Of a DNA stretch of 46,302 bases, positions 7,697-16,242 are shown one piece after another. Source of the DNA: a virus. A program made the translations under genes and the position numbers. The notes below the pieces were generated by a model. The model had not been told where the DNA came from and did not search any database. It was given only the letters and a program-made list of their open reading frames with translations. Position 1 is the first letter of the stretch. Each line of letters begins with the position of its first letter. The stretch spans positions 1 to 46,302 of the IMG/VR virus record IMGVR_UViG_3300020160_000721. One strand, 5' to 3'.

Positions 7697-7935
7697 TGCA
7701 AATACTTGCAAAGGCAGACAGATCCTTACTGAACGCGCTCTCCTCCTTGGAGGGGGACGCAAACTTTAAGGTGGTTTTGGATTGGTTGACAGGCTCACGA
7801 GATGAGCTTTACAAGACCGGTGCGCAAACGAAAGACGAAGTTCTTACCCGTTGGCAGCAAGGTGCTTGTCAAGCGTTGAGCGACATCGTCGACACAACCC
7901 AAAACTCCAACGCGATCTTGAGTCGCATGAAGTGA
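7696..7935 (+). CDS. small helical hypothetical protein in head operon
   Basis: Encodes 79 residues; its ATG overlaps the previous stop (TAATG). Mainly helical, with no hydrophobic segment. Proteins of this size at this position occur in podovirus head operons, but I cannot assign a role. Two hairpins follow the stop at 7938-7980. Confidence 0.65.
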   Translation: MQILAKADRSLLNALSSLEGDANFKVVLDWLTGSRDELYKTGAQTKDEVLTRWQQGACQALSDIVDTTQNSNAILSRMK

Positions 7936-7937
7936 TT

Positions 7938-7980
7938 CCCCCTTCGGGGGTTTAATGCGCTACGTCATTTCCTACGTAGC
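7938..7980 (+). terminator. two hairpins before scaffold gene, possible weak terminator
   Basis: CCCCC-TTC-GGGGG followed by TTT (7938-7953), then GCTACGT...ACGTAGC (7959-7980). The T-tract is short, so partial termination or transcript-end protection is more likely than a full stop. The 120-base gap is the largest inside the packaging/head operon and may also hold a promoter for scaffold and coat; I do not see a clear one. Confidence 0.45.
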
Positions 7981-8057
7981 AAAACCAAAAGCACCGCGAT
8001 GCAGATAGAAAAACCTTCGGGCTTCTGTTTGTGGATGCGATATGTAATGAGGTAACA

Positions 8058-8990
8058 ATGTCTCTACCACGAGCCGTCCTTGAGGCGGAACAACGAGCTG
8101 ATGAACTTCTCAAACAGCTAAACCAAGCTAAGAGTCAACAGCCACCGGAGGGTGAGGTCGCCGCCAGCGATCAAGAACCCAAAGAGGAGCAAGCCCAATC
8201 AGTTGCTGCTCCTGCGGAACCATCGAACACCGAGAAACCAGTTGAGGCTCCTGCGGCACAGGAAGACCCGACATGGGAGTCACGGTACAAGTCGTTAATC
8301 GGCAAATACAACGCCGAAGTTCCGAGGTTGGCTGCGTCGAACAAAGAGCTGACGGCAAGGCTGCAAAGCATTGAGAAAGAGTTAGAGGATCTTCGGACTG
8401 CGAAAGCTGAACCGAAACAATCGCTCGTCAAACCAGAGGAAGTGCAAGAGTTCGGGGAACCATTGGTGGACTTAATCCGCCGTGCTGCCCGAGACGAGAT
8501 TTCAGGTAAGGATCAAGAAATTGAATCCCTGAAGTCGAGGCTTGAACGCTTTGAAGTTTCCAACAACAAGACCGCTGAGATCGACTTCTTCACAAGACTG
8601 TCGACATCAGTTCCTGATTGGGAAGAAACAAACAAAGACGCAGACTTTCTTAAGTGGCTTGCCGAATACGATGAGTTGACGGGGCTTCAACGCCAAGACG
8701 CTCTTGATGATGCTGTGAGAAACAATGACGCGATTCGCGCCGCTCGTTTCTTTAACAAGTGGTCAGAGATCAACAAGACAAAAGCGGAAACTACATCCCG
8801 TTCGCTGGAGGAGCAGGTCGTACCTACTCCCGTCGCCAACACCGCACCGCCTGCCGGAAAGAAGATTTGGACTCGTGCAGAGATTCAGGACTTCTACGGC
8901 AAGGCGCGACGAGGCGAAGTCAGCGATAAGGATATGGTTTCCATCGAAGCAGACATCCACGCTGCCCACATTGAAAAGCGTATTCGCTAA
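8058..8990 (+). CDS. scaffolding protein
   Basis: Encodes 310 residues from the ATG at 8058, preceded by a weak GAGG site. The protein is highly charged, Glu/Gln/Lys-rich and largely coiled coil, with a Pro/Glu-rich stretch at about 35-80 and a basic C-terminus (HIEKRIR). This composition, and its position right before the coat gene, are typical of podovirus scaffolds, which template coat assembly and leave the prohead. The call rests on composition and context. Confidence 0.8.
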   Translation: MSLPRAVLEAEQRADELLKQLNQAKSQQPPEGEVAASDQEPKEEQAQSVAAPAEPSNTEKPVEAPAAQEDPTWESRYKSLIGKYNAEVPRLAASNKELTARLQSIEKELEDLRTAKAEPKQSLVKPEEVQEFGEPLVDLIRRAARDEISGKDQEIESLKSRLERFEVSNNKTAEIDFFTRLSTSVPDWEETNKDADFLKWLAEYDELTGLQRQDALDDAVRNNDAIRAARFFNKWSEINKTKAETTSRSLEEQVVPTPVANTAPPAGKKIWTRAEIQDFYGKARRGEVSDKDMVSIEADIHAAHIEKRIR

Positions 8991-9027
8991 CAGGTGCGGC
9001 GTGGACATTTAACTTAAGGAAACTCAA

Positions 9028-9960
9028 ATGTCCGTAGGCGTAACCTCTGGCTACTATGTAGCCGGTCAAACTACCAACTCTTATGCTGGTAACTTCATCC
9101 CTGAAATTTGGTCTGGCAAGCTCCAAGTCAAGTTCTACAAATCCACCGTTCTCGGTGAGATCACGAACAACGACTGGGAAGGCGAGATCAAAGGTTCTGG
9201 CGATAAAGTCAAGATCCGCACCATCCCAACCATCACCGTTCGTGACTACACGAAGGGTATGAACCTGACGAACGAAGTCCCTCAGTCCACTCCAATCGAG
9301 TTGACTATCGACTACGGTAAGTACTTCAGTGTTGTCGTTGACGACATCGATGCTCACCAAGCTGACGTCAAGTTGATGGACATGTTCACCAATGACGCTT
9401 CGCAGCAGATGAAGATCACCATCGACTCTATGGTCTTGGATGGTATGAAAGCAGCTGCCGCTACCGCGAACAAAGGTGGAACTGCTGGCGCTATCTCCGG
9501 CAACCTGAACTTGGGTACTGATGCAGCCCCCGTTGGCTTCAGCAAGACCACAGCTCTGGATACCATCTTGAACATGGGTCTGGCTTTGGACGAGCAAAAC
9601 GTGCCTGAAGATGGTCGCTGGATCGTGTTGCCTGCTTGGGCTGGCGCACTGATCAAAGGCTCTGAACTCCGTCAAGCTTACTTGACTGGCGACAGCGTCT
9701 CTCCCTTGCGTAACGGCAAGATCGGCATGATCGACCGTTTCACTGTCTACTTGAGCAACAACTTGCCCAAGACTGGCGACGGTGACACCTACATCATGGC
9801 TGGTACTCGTGACGCAGTTTCGTTTGCCTCGCAGATCACCAACGTGGAAACTCTCCGCGCTCAATCTACCTTTGGCAACATCATGCGTGGTCTGAACGTG
9901 TTCGGCTACAAAGTGGTGAAACCCGAAGCGCTGGTTAACGGCGTGATCGTGAAGGCTTAA
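9028..9960 (+). CDS. major capsid (coat) protein
   Basis: Encodes 310 residues with a strong AAGGAAA site upstream. The body contains LGEITNNDWEGEIKGSGDKV followed by TIPTITVRDYTKG, then DIDAHQADVKLMDMF, and ends DAVSFASQITNVETLRAQSTFGN and GYKVVKPEAL. This pattern is widespread in phage coat proteins of the HK97 fold. Codon choice is clearly biased towards preferred codons, as expected of a very highly expressed gene. It is followed at once by a strong terminator, a usual way to keep coat output high relative to downstream genes. Confidence 0.9.
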   Translation: MSVGVTSGYYVAGQTTNSYAGNFIPEIWSGKLQVKFYKSTVLGEITNNDWEGEIKGSGDKVKIRTIPTITVRDYTKGMNLTNEVPQSTPIELTIDYGKYFSVVVDDIDAHQADVKLMDMFTNDASQQMKITIDSMVLDGMKAAAATANKGGTAGAISGNLNLGTDAAPVGFSKTTALDTILNMGLALDEQNVPEDGRWIVLPAWAGALIKGSELRQAYLTGDSVSPLRNGKIGMIDRFTVYLSNNLPKTGDGDTYIMAGTRDAVSFASQITNVETLRAQSTFGNIMRGLNVFGYKVVKPEALVNGVIVKA

Positions 9961-9978
9961 CCTTTGCAGGAGCCTTAA

Positions 9979-10007
9979 GGGTGGGGGGAAACTCCCACCC
10001 TTTTTTT
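9979..10007 (+). terminator. strong intrinsic terminator after coat gene
   Basis: GGGTGGG (9979-9985) pairs with CCCACCC (9994-10000) and is followed by seven T residues. It lies 18 bases after the coat stop and 4 bases before the next start codon, so downstream tail genes depend on readthrough or another promoter. Confidence 0.9.
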
Positions 10008-10011
10008 ACTT

Positions 10012-10272
10012 ATGAAAAAACCTCAATTCAAAACTATGCGCAACACCCGTACCGGCAAGGTCGTGGTGTACAACCCCTATCTCATCGAAGAGATGCCTTG
10101 GTACGAGCCAATCGCCGACGAAGAGACTCAACCAGAGCAGCCTCAAGAAACTGAGTCTGAGGCTCCTCCGGCTGAGAAGCCAAAGCGTAAGACTTGGAAA
10201 GATGCCGTAGCCGACAAGGCTGCGCAACTCGATGAGCCTGCTCCTCAAGAACCAGAAGCCAAACAGGAATAA
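10012..10272 (+). CDS. small acidic virion-operon protein
   Basis: Encodes 86 residues. The start codon sits four bases after a terminator T-run and no ribosome site is visible, which is unusual for this operon. The N-terminus (FKTMRNTRTGKVVVYNPYLIEEMPWYEP) resembles small phage proteins that follow coat genes; the rest is Glu/Pro/Gln-rich and probably disordered. Function unknown. Confidence 0.65.
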   Translation: MKKPQFKTMRNTRTGKVVVYNPYLIEEMPWYEPIADEETQPEQPQETESEAPPAEKPKRKTWKDAVADKAAQLDEPAPQEPEAKQE

Positions 10273-10275
10273 TCG

Positions 10276-10605
10276 ATGTCGACGCTACAGACAATAGTAG
10301 ATGACGCACGAGTGTTGCTCAATGATGCGGATAAGAACCGCTACAGCGACGCACTCTTGTTGCGCTATGCCAACGAGGCGCTGGGTGAATCAAAGCGCAT
10401 TCGCCCAGATCTTTACATTGGCATGTTCAAGACTGCTTTGTCTGCCTTCGTCCTCGCCGACAATTCCCCCCTCCCTCTGGAGTACGAGGCTTATTTGAAA
10501 GATTACATCGTCGCCAGAGCTAATAGCCAAGACGACGAGTACTCCATTGATGGAAGAGCGTCCGCATTCATGCAGCGCTTCAAGACTGGAATGATGTCGA
10601 TATGA
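10276..10605 (+). CDS. head-tail adaptor-like protein (DUF6682-like)
   Basis: Encodes 109 residues. The pattern RYANEALGESKRIRPDLY in the middle and PLPLEYEAYLKDYIVARANSQDDEYSIDGRASAFMQRF at the C-terminus fits the small helical adaptor family that I know as DUF6682 (family name from memory). It would form the first ring below the portal. The stop overlaps the next start (ATGA). Confidence 0.75.
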   Translation: MSTLQTIVDDARVLLNDADKNRYSDALLLRYANEALGESKRIRPDLYIGMFKTALSAFVLADNSPLPLEYEAYLKDYIVARANSQDDEYSIDGRASAFMQRFKTGMMSI

Positions 10606-11255
10606 GCAAGACCTACGAAGATTTCTATGACGAGGTATTACCGTACCTTCCCGGCTGTACTCCTGCAATGGCGAAGGTCGCCATCAGAAACGCTGTCATT
10701 GATTTCTGCGAGGGTAGCTTGATCATCCAGCGAGATCACGATCCCATGACGGTGATCAAGGGAATCATCGACTACGACTTCGAGCCTCCGACCGGATACT
10801 TGGTCACGAAGATCATGAGAGCTTGGTACAAAGATGCGGAGCTGTCGCCCACATCCCCTGACAACTTGCCTGCCTCTGTCATTTACAACAAGTCGTATCC
10901 GGGCGCTGTTGCCAACGAGAATGATCCAAACGTCATCACTCAGAAGGATGAGCGTACATTTACCTTGTACCCATACCCAAAAGAGAATGCTTCATTGGCT
11001 CTGACTATGCGCGTGGCACTTAAGCCAACACGATCTTCAACGACAATCGAAGATGTTGTGTACGAGGATTACGCAGAAGTGATTGGTCATGGAGCCAAGT
11101 ACAGATTGATGTCTTCCCCGCAAAAGCCTTTCAGCAGCCCCGAAGGCTCTGTCGCATCAAAGATGTTTTTTGATGAGGGCGTAAACGTTGCTCGTCAAAG
11201 AGCGACTCGAGGTTACGTTCGTTCTGAACTTCGAGTAAGCATCCCAAGGATCTGA
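10602..11255 (+). CDS. putative head-tail connector / tail adaptor protein
   Basis: Encodes 217 residues. The N-terminus (YEDFYDEVLPYLPGCTPAMAKVAIRNAVIDFCEGS) is a helical pattern seen in podovirus connector proteins; the middle is beta-rich with ERTFTLYPYPKENASL. It follows the adaptor gene with ATGA coupling. The role is inferred from position and pattern: a second ring between portal and tail. Confidence 0.65.
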   Translation: MSKTYEDFYDEVLPYLPGCTPAMAKVAIRNAVIDFCEGSLIIQRDHDPMTVIKGIIDYDFEPPTGYLVTKIMRAWYKDAELSPTSPDNLPASVIYNKSYPGAVANENDPNVITQKDERTFTLYPYPKENASLALTMRVALKPTRSSTTIEDVVYEDYAEVIGHGAKYRLMSSPQKPFSSPEGSVASKMFFDEGVNVARQRATRGYVRSELRVSIPRI

Positions 11256-11257
11256 TC

Positions 11258-11587
11258 ATGTCTGGAAAAATTAAACTTGTTCAGGGCGACACGAGACCCT
11301 ACATCCGACTGACGCTGAAAGATGCCGACAGTGCTGTGATCAACGTGACTTCAGCAGTTGTCAAAATCAAATTCCGCGCAACTGGTACAAATACAACCCT
11401 GTTCACTATTACCGCTTTAAAACCAAACGGCGGCAGTGATGGAGTTGTTGTCTTCGGGTTCCCGCCCGGAGCGTTGAATGTCGAACCCGGCCCTTATGAA
11501 GGCGAGATCGAGATCGACTTTGGAGATGGGGAAGTGCAAACCGTGTACGACACCCTTAAATTCACAATCCGCGCCCAATTTACCTAA
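11258..11587 (+). CDS. Ig-like baseplate/tail domain protein (BppU N-terminal-like)
   Basis: Encodes 109 residues. The start GDTRPYIRLTLKDADSAVINVTSAVVKIKFRA is the pattern of BppU N-terminal-type immunoglobulin-fold domains of phage tails. The end returns to beta strands (YEGEIEIDFGDGEVQTVYDTLKFTI). It is a single-domain structural protein, probably part of the tail or neck. Family assignment is by pattern recognition only. Confidence 0.7.
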   Translation: MSGKIKLVQGDTRPYIRLTLKDADSAVINVTSAVVKIKFRATGTNTTLFTITALKPNGGSDGVVVFGFPPGALNVEPGPYEGEIEIDFGDGEVQTVYDTLKFTIRAQFT

Positions 11588-11596
11588 GGAGCAATC

Positions 11597-12034
11597 ATGG
11601 CCGCAATGTCCGACTTTCTTGAGAATAAACTCATTGACCAAATCTTCCGAGGTCAAGCATACTCATTTCCGTCAACTCTGTATGTTGGCTTGTACACAGC
11701 AACGCCGGCTGATCCCGCTGGTGGAACTGAAGTCTCTGGCAACAACTACGCTCGCGCATCTGTTGCTGCAAGCTTGGCGAACTTTGCTGGCTCGCAAGGC
11801 GCTGGCACGACCGTCGCTTCGAGTGGCAACACTGGCACTACCAGCAACAACACATCGATCACATTCCCAACCCCTAGCGGTACTTGGGCGACTGTGGTCG
11901 CGTTCGGTATCTTTGATGCTGCCAGCGGTGGCAACCTGTTGTTCTGGGGTGCTTTGCAAATCAGCAAGACGATCAACCAAGGCGATACAGTGACGTTCCC
12001 TGCTGCGTCTCTGTCCCTGCAAATCGACAACTGA
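11597..12034 (+). CDS. phage tail fibre-type structural protein
   Basis: Encodes 145 residues. MSDFLENKLIDQIFRGQ, LYVGLYTATPADPAGGTEVSGNNYAR, TSNNTSITFPTPSG and FGIFDAASGGNLLFWGAL are hallmarks of a common small phage structural protein often annotated as a tail fibre protein. A good AAGGAG site precedes it. It probably forms part of a tail appendage with the following repeat protein. Confidence 0.75.
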   Translation: MAAMSDFLENKLIDQIFRGQAYSFPSTLYVGLYTATPADPAGGTEVSGNNYARASVAASLANFAGSQGAGTTVASSGNTGTTSNNTSITFPTPSGTWATVVAFGIFDAASGGNLLFWGALQISKTINQGDTVTFPAASLSLQIDN

Positions 12035-12040
12035 TAAGCC

Positions 12041-13510
12041 ATGTTAATCAATACGGCGGCACTTAACACCGCCGTAGTCAACGGGGAAGGACAAGGTAGT
12101 ACGCAGTCAATGGCTGCGCAGCTTGTCGCAGTCTCGTCGGCAACGGCGGCACTCGATGTCACGAAGATCGTGTCCGCCAGCGTTCAGGTGGTGTCCACAT
12201 CATCTGGCGCTATCACGAACACAATTCCGCTTGGCGCAACTGTTGCTATCGAACAAGCACTGAGCGGTGGCATCAAGCTTGATATACCGCTTGGCGCATC
12301 CGCCTCGGTATACACCTACGGTCTCGGCGCGCTAAAGAACATCATTCCGCTTGCGGACTTGGCGGGTACGGCTGCAATCACAAACGTGATATCTGCTGCG
12401 CCCGTTGTCTCTTATGTAGTTGCCGGGTCTGGACAAGTTGAGTCGACAAGCTATGGTCTGGCTCGAGTCAACTGGAGGGTGGACGGCGCCGCTTCCGCTC
12501 AAAGTAGCTCTGACGGGTATGTGTATGTTGACTATGTAATCGCCTCAGACGCAATAGTCTCCTCGTCAATTACCGGCGATCTGCCGCTGACGATAAGCTT
12601 GTTGGCTGGTAAGTCAGACAACGCTGTTGGTGATTCGACGTTCAACAGCTTTGTGCTTGGCGGCGGCGAATCGTTCCTTAAGGCATCAAGCACAACCTAC
12701 GCAAATCCATCGATCTTCTTTGCTGCGTCAGGTAATCTTCAGTGCGCATCGTATGCGATTGGCGCGTTGCAGCTAGATGTTCCGCTTGCTGATCTAAGTG
12801 GCACGGCTGCAATCACAAACGTAATCAGTGCAGACGTCAAACTGATTAAGCCGATCAACGGCTCAGCTTACTCAGAGGCGCTGTCCTCTGCTGACGTTGC
12901 CCTAACAAAGGTTGTTGCTTCCAGCGTTTCTTGCGAGTCCTCGGCCTCTGGTGGCTTGGGCGTAGTGAAGAATGTTGGCGCTACCGCGATTGCGACGGTC
13001 ACAGCACCTCCGGCAATAACAGCCGTTCATTATGTCGTAGCCTCGAACGCTACAGCATCCGCTTCTGCCGCCGCCGACGTCAACTTGGTTAAGCCGATCT
13101 CCGGATCGCTTCAAGTCAGATCGTCCGTGTCTGCTGACGCGAAGGTGAGATACGTTGTTGCCGCAAATGTCGCTGTCATATTCTCAGTTACAGCGCAGCT
13201 AAAGAAGACCGCGAACCTTGCGGATCTGGAGGGGACTGCCGCCATCACAAACGTGATCAAGGCAGACGTTCACCTCCGTAAGAATCTTGGCGGAAACGTT
13301 GTATCGCTTGCCTCCTTCACAGCAGCAAAAGTATTTGTTGCCCACAGCATCAACCTTGATGACGTTGATCTCGGGGATAGGACATTTGCTCTTGCAGGGG
13401 CTGAACCAACCATTGCTGACATTTCTGTTCAGGATGTATTTGCAGAGGTGACGGACGTGTATTACGTTATCGCAGAAGAATCAATTCAATCGTGGCCCTT
13501 AGCGGCATAA
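12041..13510 (+). CDS. repetitive tail/appendage protein
   Basis: Encodes 489 residues, rich in Ala, Ser and Val with few charged residues. A unit reading ADL(A/S/E)GTAAITNVI occurs three times (about residues 104, 249 and 395), and other units (YVVA, VSCES/SADVK-like, LIKPI.GS) recur between them, so it is built from diverged beta repeats. The N-terminus MLINTAALNTAVVNG is a motif found in other phage tail proteins. The likely role is an elongated fibre or adhesin shaft. It lies directly before the Asn-Cys fibre gene. Confidence 0.65.
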   Translation: MLINTAALNTAVVNGEGQGSTQSMAAQLVAVSSATAALDVTKIVSASVQVVSTSSGAITNTIPLGATVAIEQALSGGIKLDIPLGASASVYTYGLGALKNIIPLADLAGTAAITNVISAAPVVSYVVAGSGQVESTSYGLARVNWRVDGAASAQSSSDGYVYVDYVIASDAIVSSSITGDLPLTISLLAGKSDNAVGDSTFNSFVLGGGESFLKASSTTYANPSIFFAASGNLQCASYAIGALQLDVPLADLSGTAAITNVISADVKLIKPINGSAYSEALSSADVALTKVVASSVSCESSASGGLGVVKNVGATAIATVTAPPAITAVHYVVASNATASASAAADVNLVKPISGSLQVRSSVSADAKVRYVVAANVAVIFSVTAQLKKTANLADLEGTAAITNVIKADVHLRKNLGGNVVSLASFTAAKVFVAHSINLDDVDLGDRTFALAGAEPTIADISVQDVFAEVTDVYYVIAEESIQSWPLAA

Positions 13511-13522
13511 ACAGGAGTACCA

Positions 13523-14485
13523 ATGCTCAAGCTAACAAACAATGCATCCGCTACGCTGGGTGCATCTCTATCGTCTTCAGCGACATCCGCAACGCTGACA
13601 ACCGGTAACGGAGCAATCTTCCCCGTCATTGGTGCTGGCGAGTTCTTCTTCGCGACACTGATTGACAACTCGAACAATCTTGAGATTGTGAAAGTGACTG
13701 CTCGGTCTGGTGATACGCTGACCATTGTTCGCGGTCAAGACGGAACAACGGCTCGCAATTACGACGTCGGTCACAAGTTCGAGCTTCGCATGGTAGCCGC
13801 CGTCTTTCAGGAGATGATCCAGCGAGACGGTTCAGTGCCAATGACTGCCAATTTGAACTTTGGCAGCAACAAGGCTGTGAGCATGGCTGAGCCATCCGCC
13901 CCGGCTGACGGCGCTACCAAGAATTACGTGGACACTGTTGCTGTTGCGGCTGTGAATGCAGAAGCTGCCGCCCGAATTTCTGCTGATAACCTGCTGCTAC
14001 CAAAGGCCGGCGGGACTATGACGGGTGACTTGGTTGGAACATCTTTCCGTTCAAATCGCTCATCTGAAAACGCAAGGGCGACAGGCTTCCAACTCTCGAG
14101 CGGAACGGACATTGGTGAGTGCGACAGGTCTACTCAGTATTACGATGACAGAGCATCCAACTGTAACGGCTATCTGCCGAACGGCAACTGCGCTGGCAAC
14201 TCAACATACACCCCGCCAAACGGAAACTGGTGGACTTGGGGTGTGAGCGGTGTTCCGACTGGCAACTGCGGGAACCCCTCTGGTTATGACTTTGCTGGCG
14301 GATCATCTAACACACTGTACCCAGTATCCGTTTCATTCAATTACGACGGCTACTATGAGGCTGCGAACGAGATTGGCGGCTCTGAGCAGCGTCGTAACTA
14401 TAGAAACTGCAACTGCGGCAACTGCGTTGGGAACTGCTACACAAACTGCAACTGCAACTGCAATTGCAACTGCACTTGCAAATAA
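13523..14485 (+). CDS. tail fibre-like protein with C-terminal Asn-Cys array
   Basis: Encodes 320 residues. Residues 1-110 are a common phage tail domain (LTNNASATLGASLSS, GEFFFATLIDN, LEIVKVTARSGDTLTIVRGQDGTT). Residues about 110-190 contain NLNFGSNKAVSMAEPSAPADGATKNYVD and GGTMTGDLVGTSFRSN, typical of fibre shafts. The last 135 residues are Gly/Asn/Cys-rich with 14 Cys, 12 of them preceded by Asn; residues 295-319 are almost only Asn-Cys pairs. The other structural proteins here are Cys-poor. The C-terminus is therefore either a metal/disulphide-knotted tip or a substrate for modification. Neighbouring genes encode oxygenase-like and radical SAM proteins, which makes modification plausible but unproven. 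Confidence 0.75.
   Translation: MLKLTNNASATLGASLSSSATSATLTTGNGAIFPVIGAGEFFFATLIDNSNNLEIVKVTARSGDTLTIVRGQDGTTARNYDVGHKFELRMVAAVFQEMIQRDGSVPMTANLNFGSNKAVSMAEPSAPADGATKNYVDTVAVAAVNAEAAARISADNLLLPKAGGTMTGDLVGTSFRSNRSSENARATGFQLSSGTDIGECDRSTQYYDDRASNCNGYLPNGNCAGNSTYTPPNGNWWTWGVSGVPTGNCGNPSGYDFAGGSSNTLYPVSVSFNYDGYYEAANEIGGSEQRRNYRNCNCGNCVGNCYTNCNCNCNCNCTCK
14405..14479 (+). repeat. AACTGC-type hexanucleotide repeat encoding (Asn-Cys)n
   Basis: The last codons of the fibre gene alternate AAC/AAT with TGC, including five consecutive Asn-Cys units at the very end. Unit number can change in steps of six bases without a frameshift, so the length may vary between related phages. Confidence 0.8.
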
Positions 14486-14494
14486 AGGGTTTGT

Positions 14495-15394
14495 ATGAAC
14501 AAAATCAAAATCACCTCAAACCAGCAAGAAGTAAACACAACGCTACAGCAGGATGCGTATGTGGTACGGTTGGAAAATATATCCGGCAAGCTTGTTGCTC
14601 GGTACTTTCGCGTTGTTAAACCAGAGGATGTCCCCGGCGGGATCCTGAGCCAGTCTCTCTCGACTGTTGATGCAAACACCCTACTGCTCATGCGCCAGTT
14701 GGTGAATAGCCATACGCACTTCGCTGGTAGCGTCGTCACATCAAATGCCGATCTCGCTGATCACGGAATGGTTGAGATTGGTAGGCACATTTTCAGTCCC
14801 GGTGTTTTTGGACCGGCAGGTGTTGGCTCCGGTGAGAAGTATGACTTTGCTTTGTACGTCCTGCCTTTCAGTGGCGTTGACTCGATTGGTGAGCCTTACA
14901 ACCACTTTGTAGAGAGCGCGCAAATCAAAGGGCCGGTTCCTCGCAATAGCCGAATGGCAAACAAGAAGCCTGTGTTTATGCTGTACTCCGACAACGGCTC
15001 GGCAGTCTTGGGGGACTGGACTCTGTATTTTGTGCAGACCAGTGCGTTCATGCTTGAGGATCTAACTGACGGGGCATGGTCGACCCAAAGCGGATTTGAC
15101 TCAATGGGGCTTCTTCCAAGCGTTGAGATATCTGCGCCATCCTCGATTGGCCCAGACTCGTCCGGCGTTGTTGGCGTGTCTCTGAAGCGAGGTTCGCAAA
15201 CCGTGCCATACACCGGCGATCTTGTGCTTGAAAGTGTATCTGGGTACACGCCAAAGACTCGTCTGCAAATTTCGAATGGCTCCGGGTCTTTTAAAGTAAT
15301 GTCTCTCGGGCTTGAGTCCGGTGACACTCTTCGCGTAAAAGTCGGAACTCGGTGCATATCTGGGCTTGCTGACGCATCTATCCCTGTGGTTTGA
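14495..15394 (+). CDS. hypothetical protein, probable tail-associated beta protein
   Basis: Encodes 299 residues; the ATG is preceded by AAAGG and lies nine bases after the fibre gene. The N-terminal third is mixed; residues about 205-299 look like an Ig-like beta domain (PSVEISAPSSIGPDSSGVVGVSLKRGSQTVPYTGDLVLESV). There is no catalytic motif and only one Cys. Because it is translated between the fibre and the first oxygenase-like gene, it may be a fibre partner or chaperone. I do not recognise the family. Confidence 0.6.
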   Translation: MNKIKITSNQQEVNTTLQQDAYVVRLENISGKLVARYFRVVKPEDVPGGILSQSLSTVDANTLLLMRQLVNSHTHFAGSVVTSNADLADHGMVEIGRHIFSPGVFGPAGVGSGEKYDFALYVLPFSGVDSIGEPYNHFVESAQIKGPVPRNSRMANKKPVFMLYSDNGSAVLGDWTLYFVQTSAFMLEDLTDGAWSTQSGFDSMGLLPSVEISAPSSIGPDSSGVVGVSLKRGSQTVPYTGDLVLESVSGYTPKTRLQISNGSGSFKVMSLGLESGDTLRVKVGTRCISGLADASIPVV

Positions 15395-16242
15395 TGTTTG
15401 GCTCGACAAGATTCCAAGAGTTAAGTGATGCGTATAGACTGAAGGAAGCCTCTGCCGACTGCGCACCTCCGGTCAAGCCCGGGGATGTTGTTGAGGTTCC
15501 ACTTCTTTTTAACCACGAGCTGTTGGCGCAGGCGGTCCGGAGCATCGAATCGAACTACCCTCTTCGCGGCTTTGTTAACTCATCCGGCGTTGAGGACTCT
15601 GGGTATCAGAATGTATCTCTGACATATAACCCCGCGATCTCCGGCGATCCTCATCACTCTACGCTAGGATCTTCTGCTATCCAGAGGAAAGATTTCTTTT
15701 ACGGCAACGCTGCCACAGCAGCCGCTATGGGTTCAATGAAGGACTCTTACTACGACACGTATGGCTTTAGGTTTTTGACGCCAGCGGCAATCATTGAGCT
15801 TCTGCCTTTATTCGCGAGAGTTAAGCGTAGTGTTGTGAGATCTAGGTTGTCCATCATCAAAGCCGGACACGCTCAACCTGCTGGATTCCATTGGGGTTGG
15901 CACAAGGATGAGCCTGTATTCGAGAATCTTAGGGTCAACATTCATGTGACAGACTCGGATGACCATAGGATTCAGATCATGCGAGATGACAGGATGCCTT
16001 CATCAAGAGATGATGAATCTCTCGTTGAGCATCGCTTTAAAGTTGGGTTTGGCTATTCTTGGGATACGCATCTACCACACAGGGCTTGTGCGATCAGTGA
16101 GAGCCGCAGTGATCGAGCTGCCATAGTTTTGGGTTTCTCGCCTTGGTTTGACTTCGACGAGATCAATGATGAGTGGAAGCCAAATCAATTCTTCGGCAAG
16201 AAGCATCCGCTTCAAATGCTGTTAGATGGAGATGTGATATGA
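15394..16242 (+). CDS. 2-oxoglutarate/Fe(II) oxygenase-like protein (aspartyl/asparaginyl hydroxylase type)
   Basis: Encodes 282 residues from the ATG at 15394, which overlaps the previous stop (TGATG). The C-terminal half has a likely iron-binding HxD (WGWHKDEP, His170/Asp172), a distal His in DTHLPHRA (His229) and a following Arg241 in DRAAIVLGFSP, spaced as in double-stranded beta-helix 2OG oxygenases; the HLPH...R arrangement is most like the aspartyl/asparaginyl beta-hydroxylase group. If active, it would hydroxylate a protein or small molecule using O2 and 2-oxoglutarate. An Asn-rich fibre end encoded 0.9 kb upstream is an attractive but unproven substrate. Confidence 0.65.
   Translation: MFGSTRFQELSDAYRLKEASADCAPPVKPGDVVEVPLLFNHELLAQAVRSIESNYPLRGFVNSSGVEDSGYQNVSLTYNPAISGDPHHSTLGSSAIQRKDFFYGNAATAAAMGSMKDSYYDTYGFRFLTPAAIIELLPLFARVKRSVVRSRLSIIKAGHAQPAGFHWGWHKDEPVFENLRVNIHVTDSDDHRIQIMRDDRMPSSRDDESLVEHRFKVGFGYSWDTHLPHRACAISESRSDRAAIVLGFSPWFDFDEINDEWKPNQFFGKKHPLQMLLDGDVI

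Noticed and set aside
8920-9864. 314-codon open frame antisense to the coat gene
   Set aside because: Explained by the strong codon bias of the coat gene; no start signal and no operon context.
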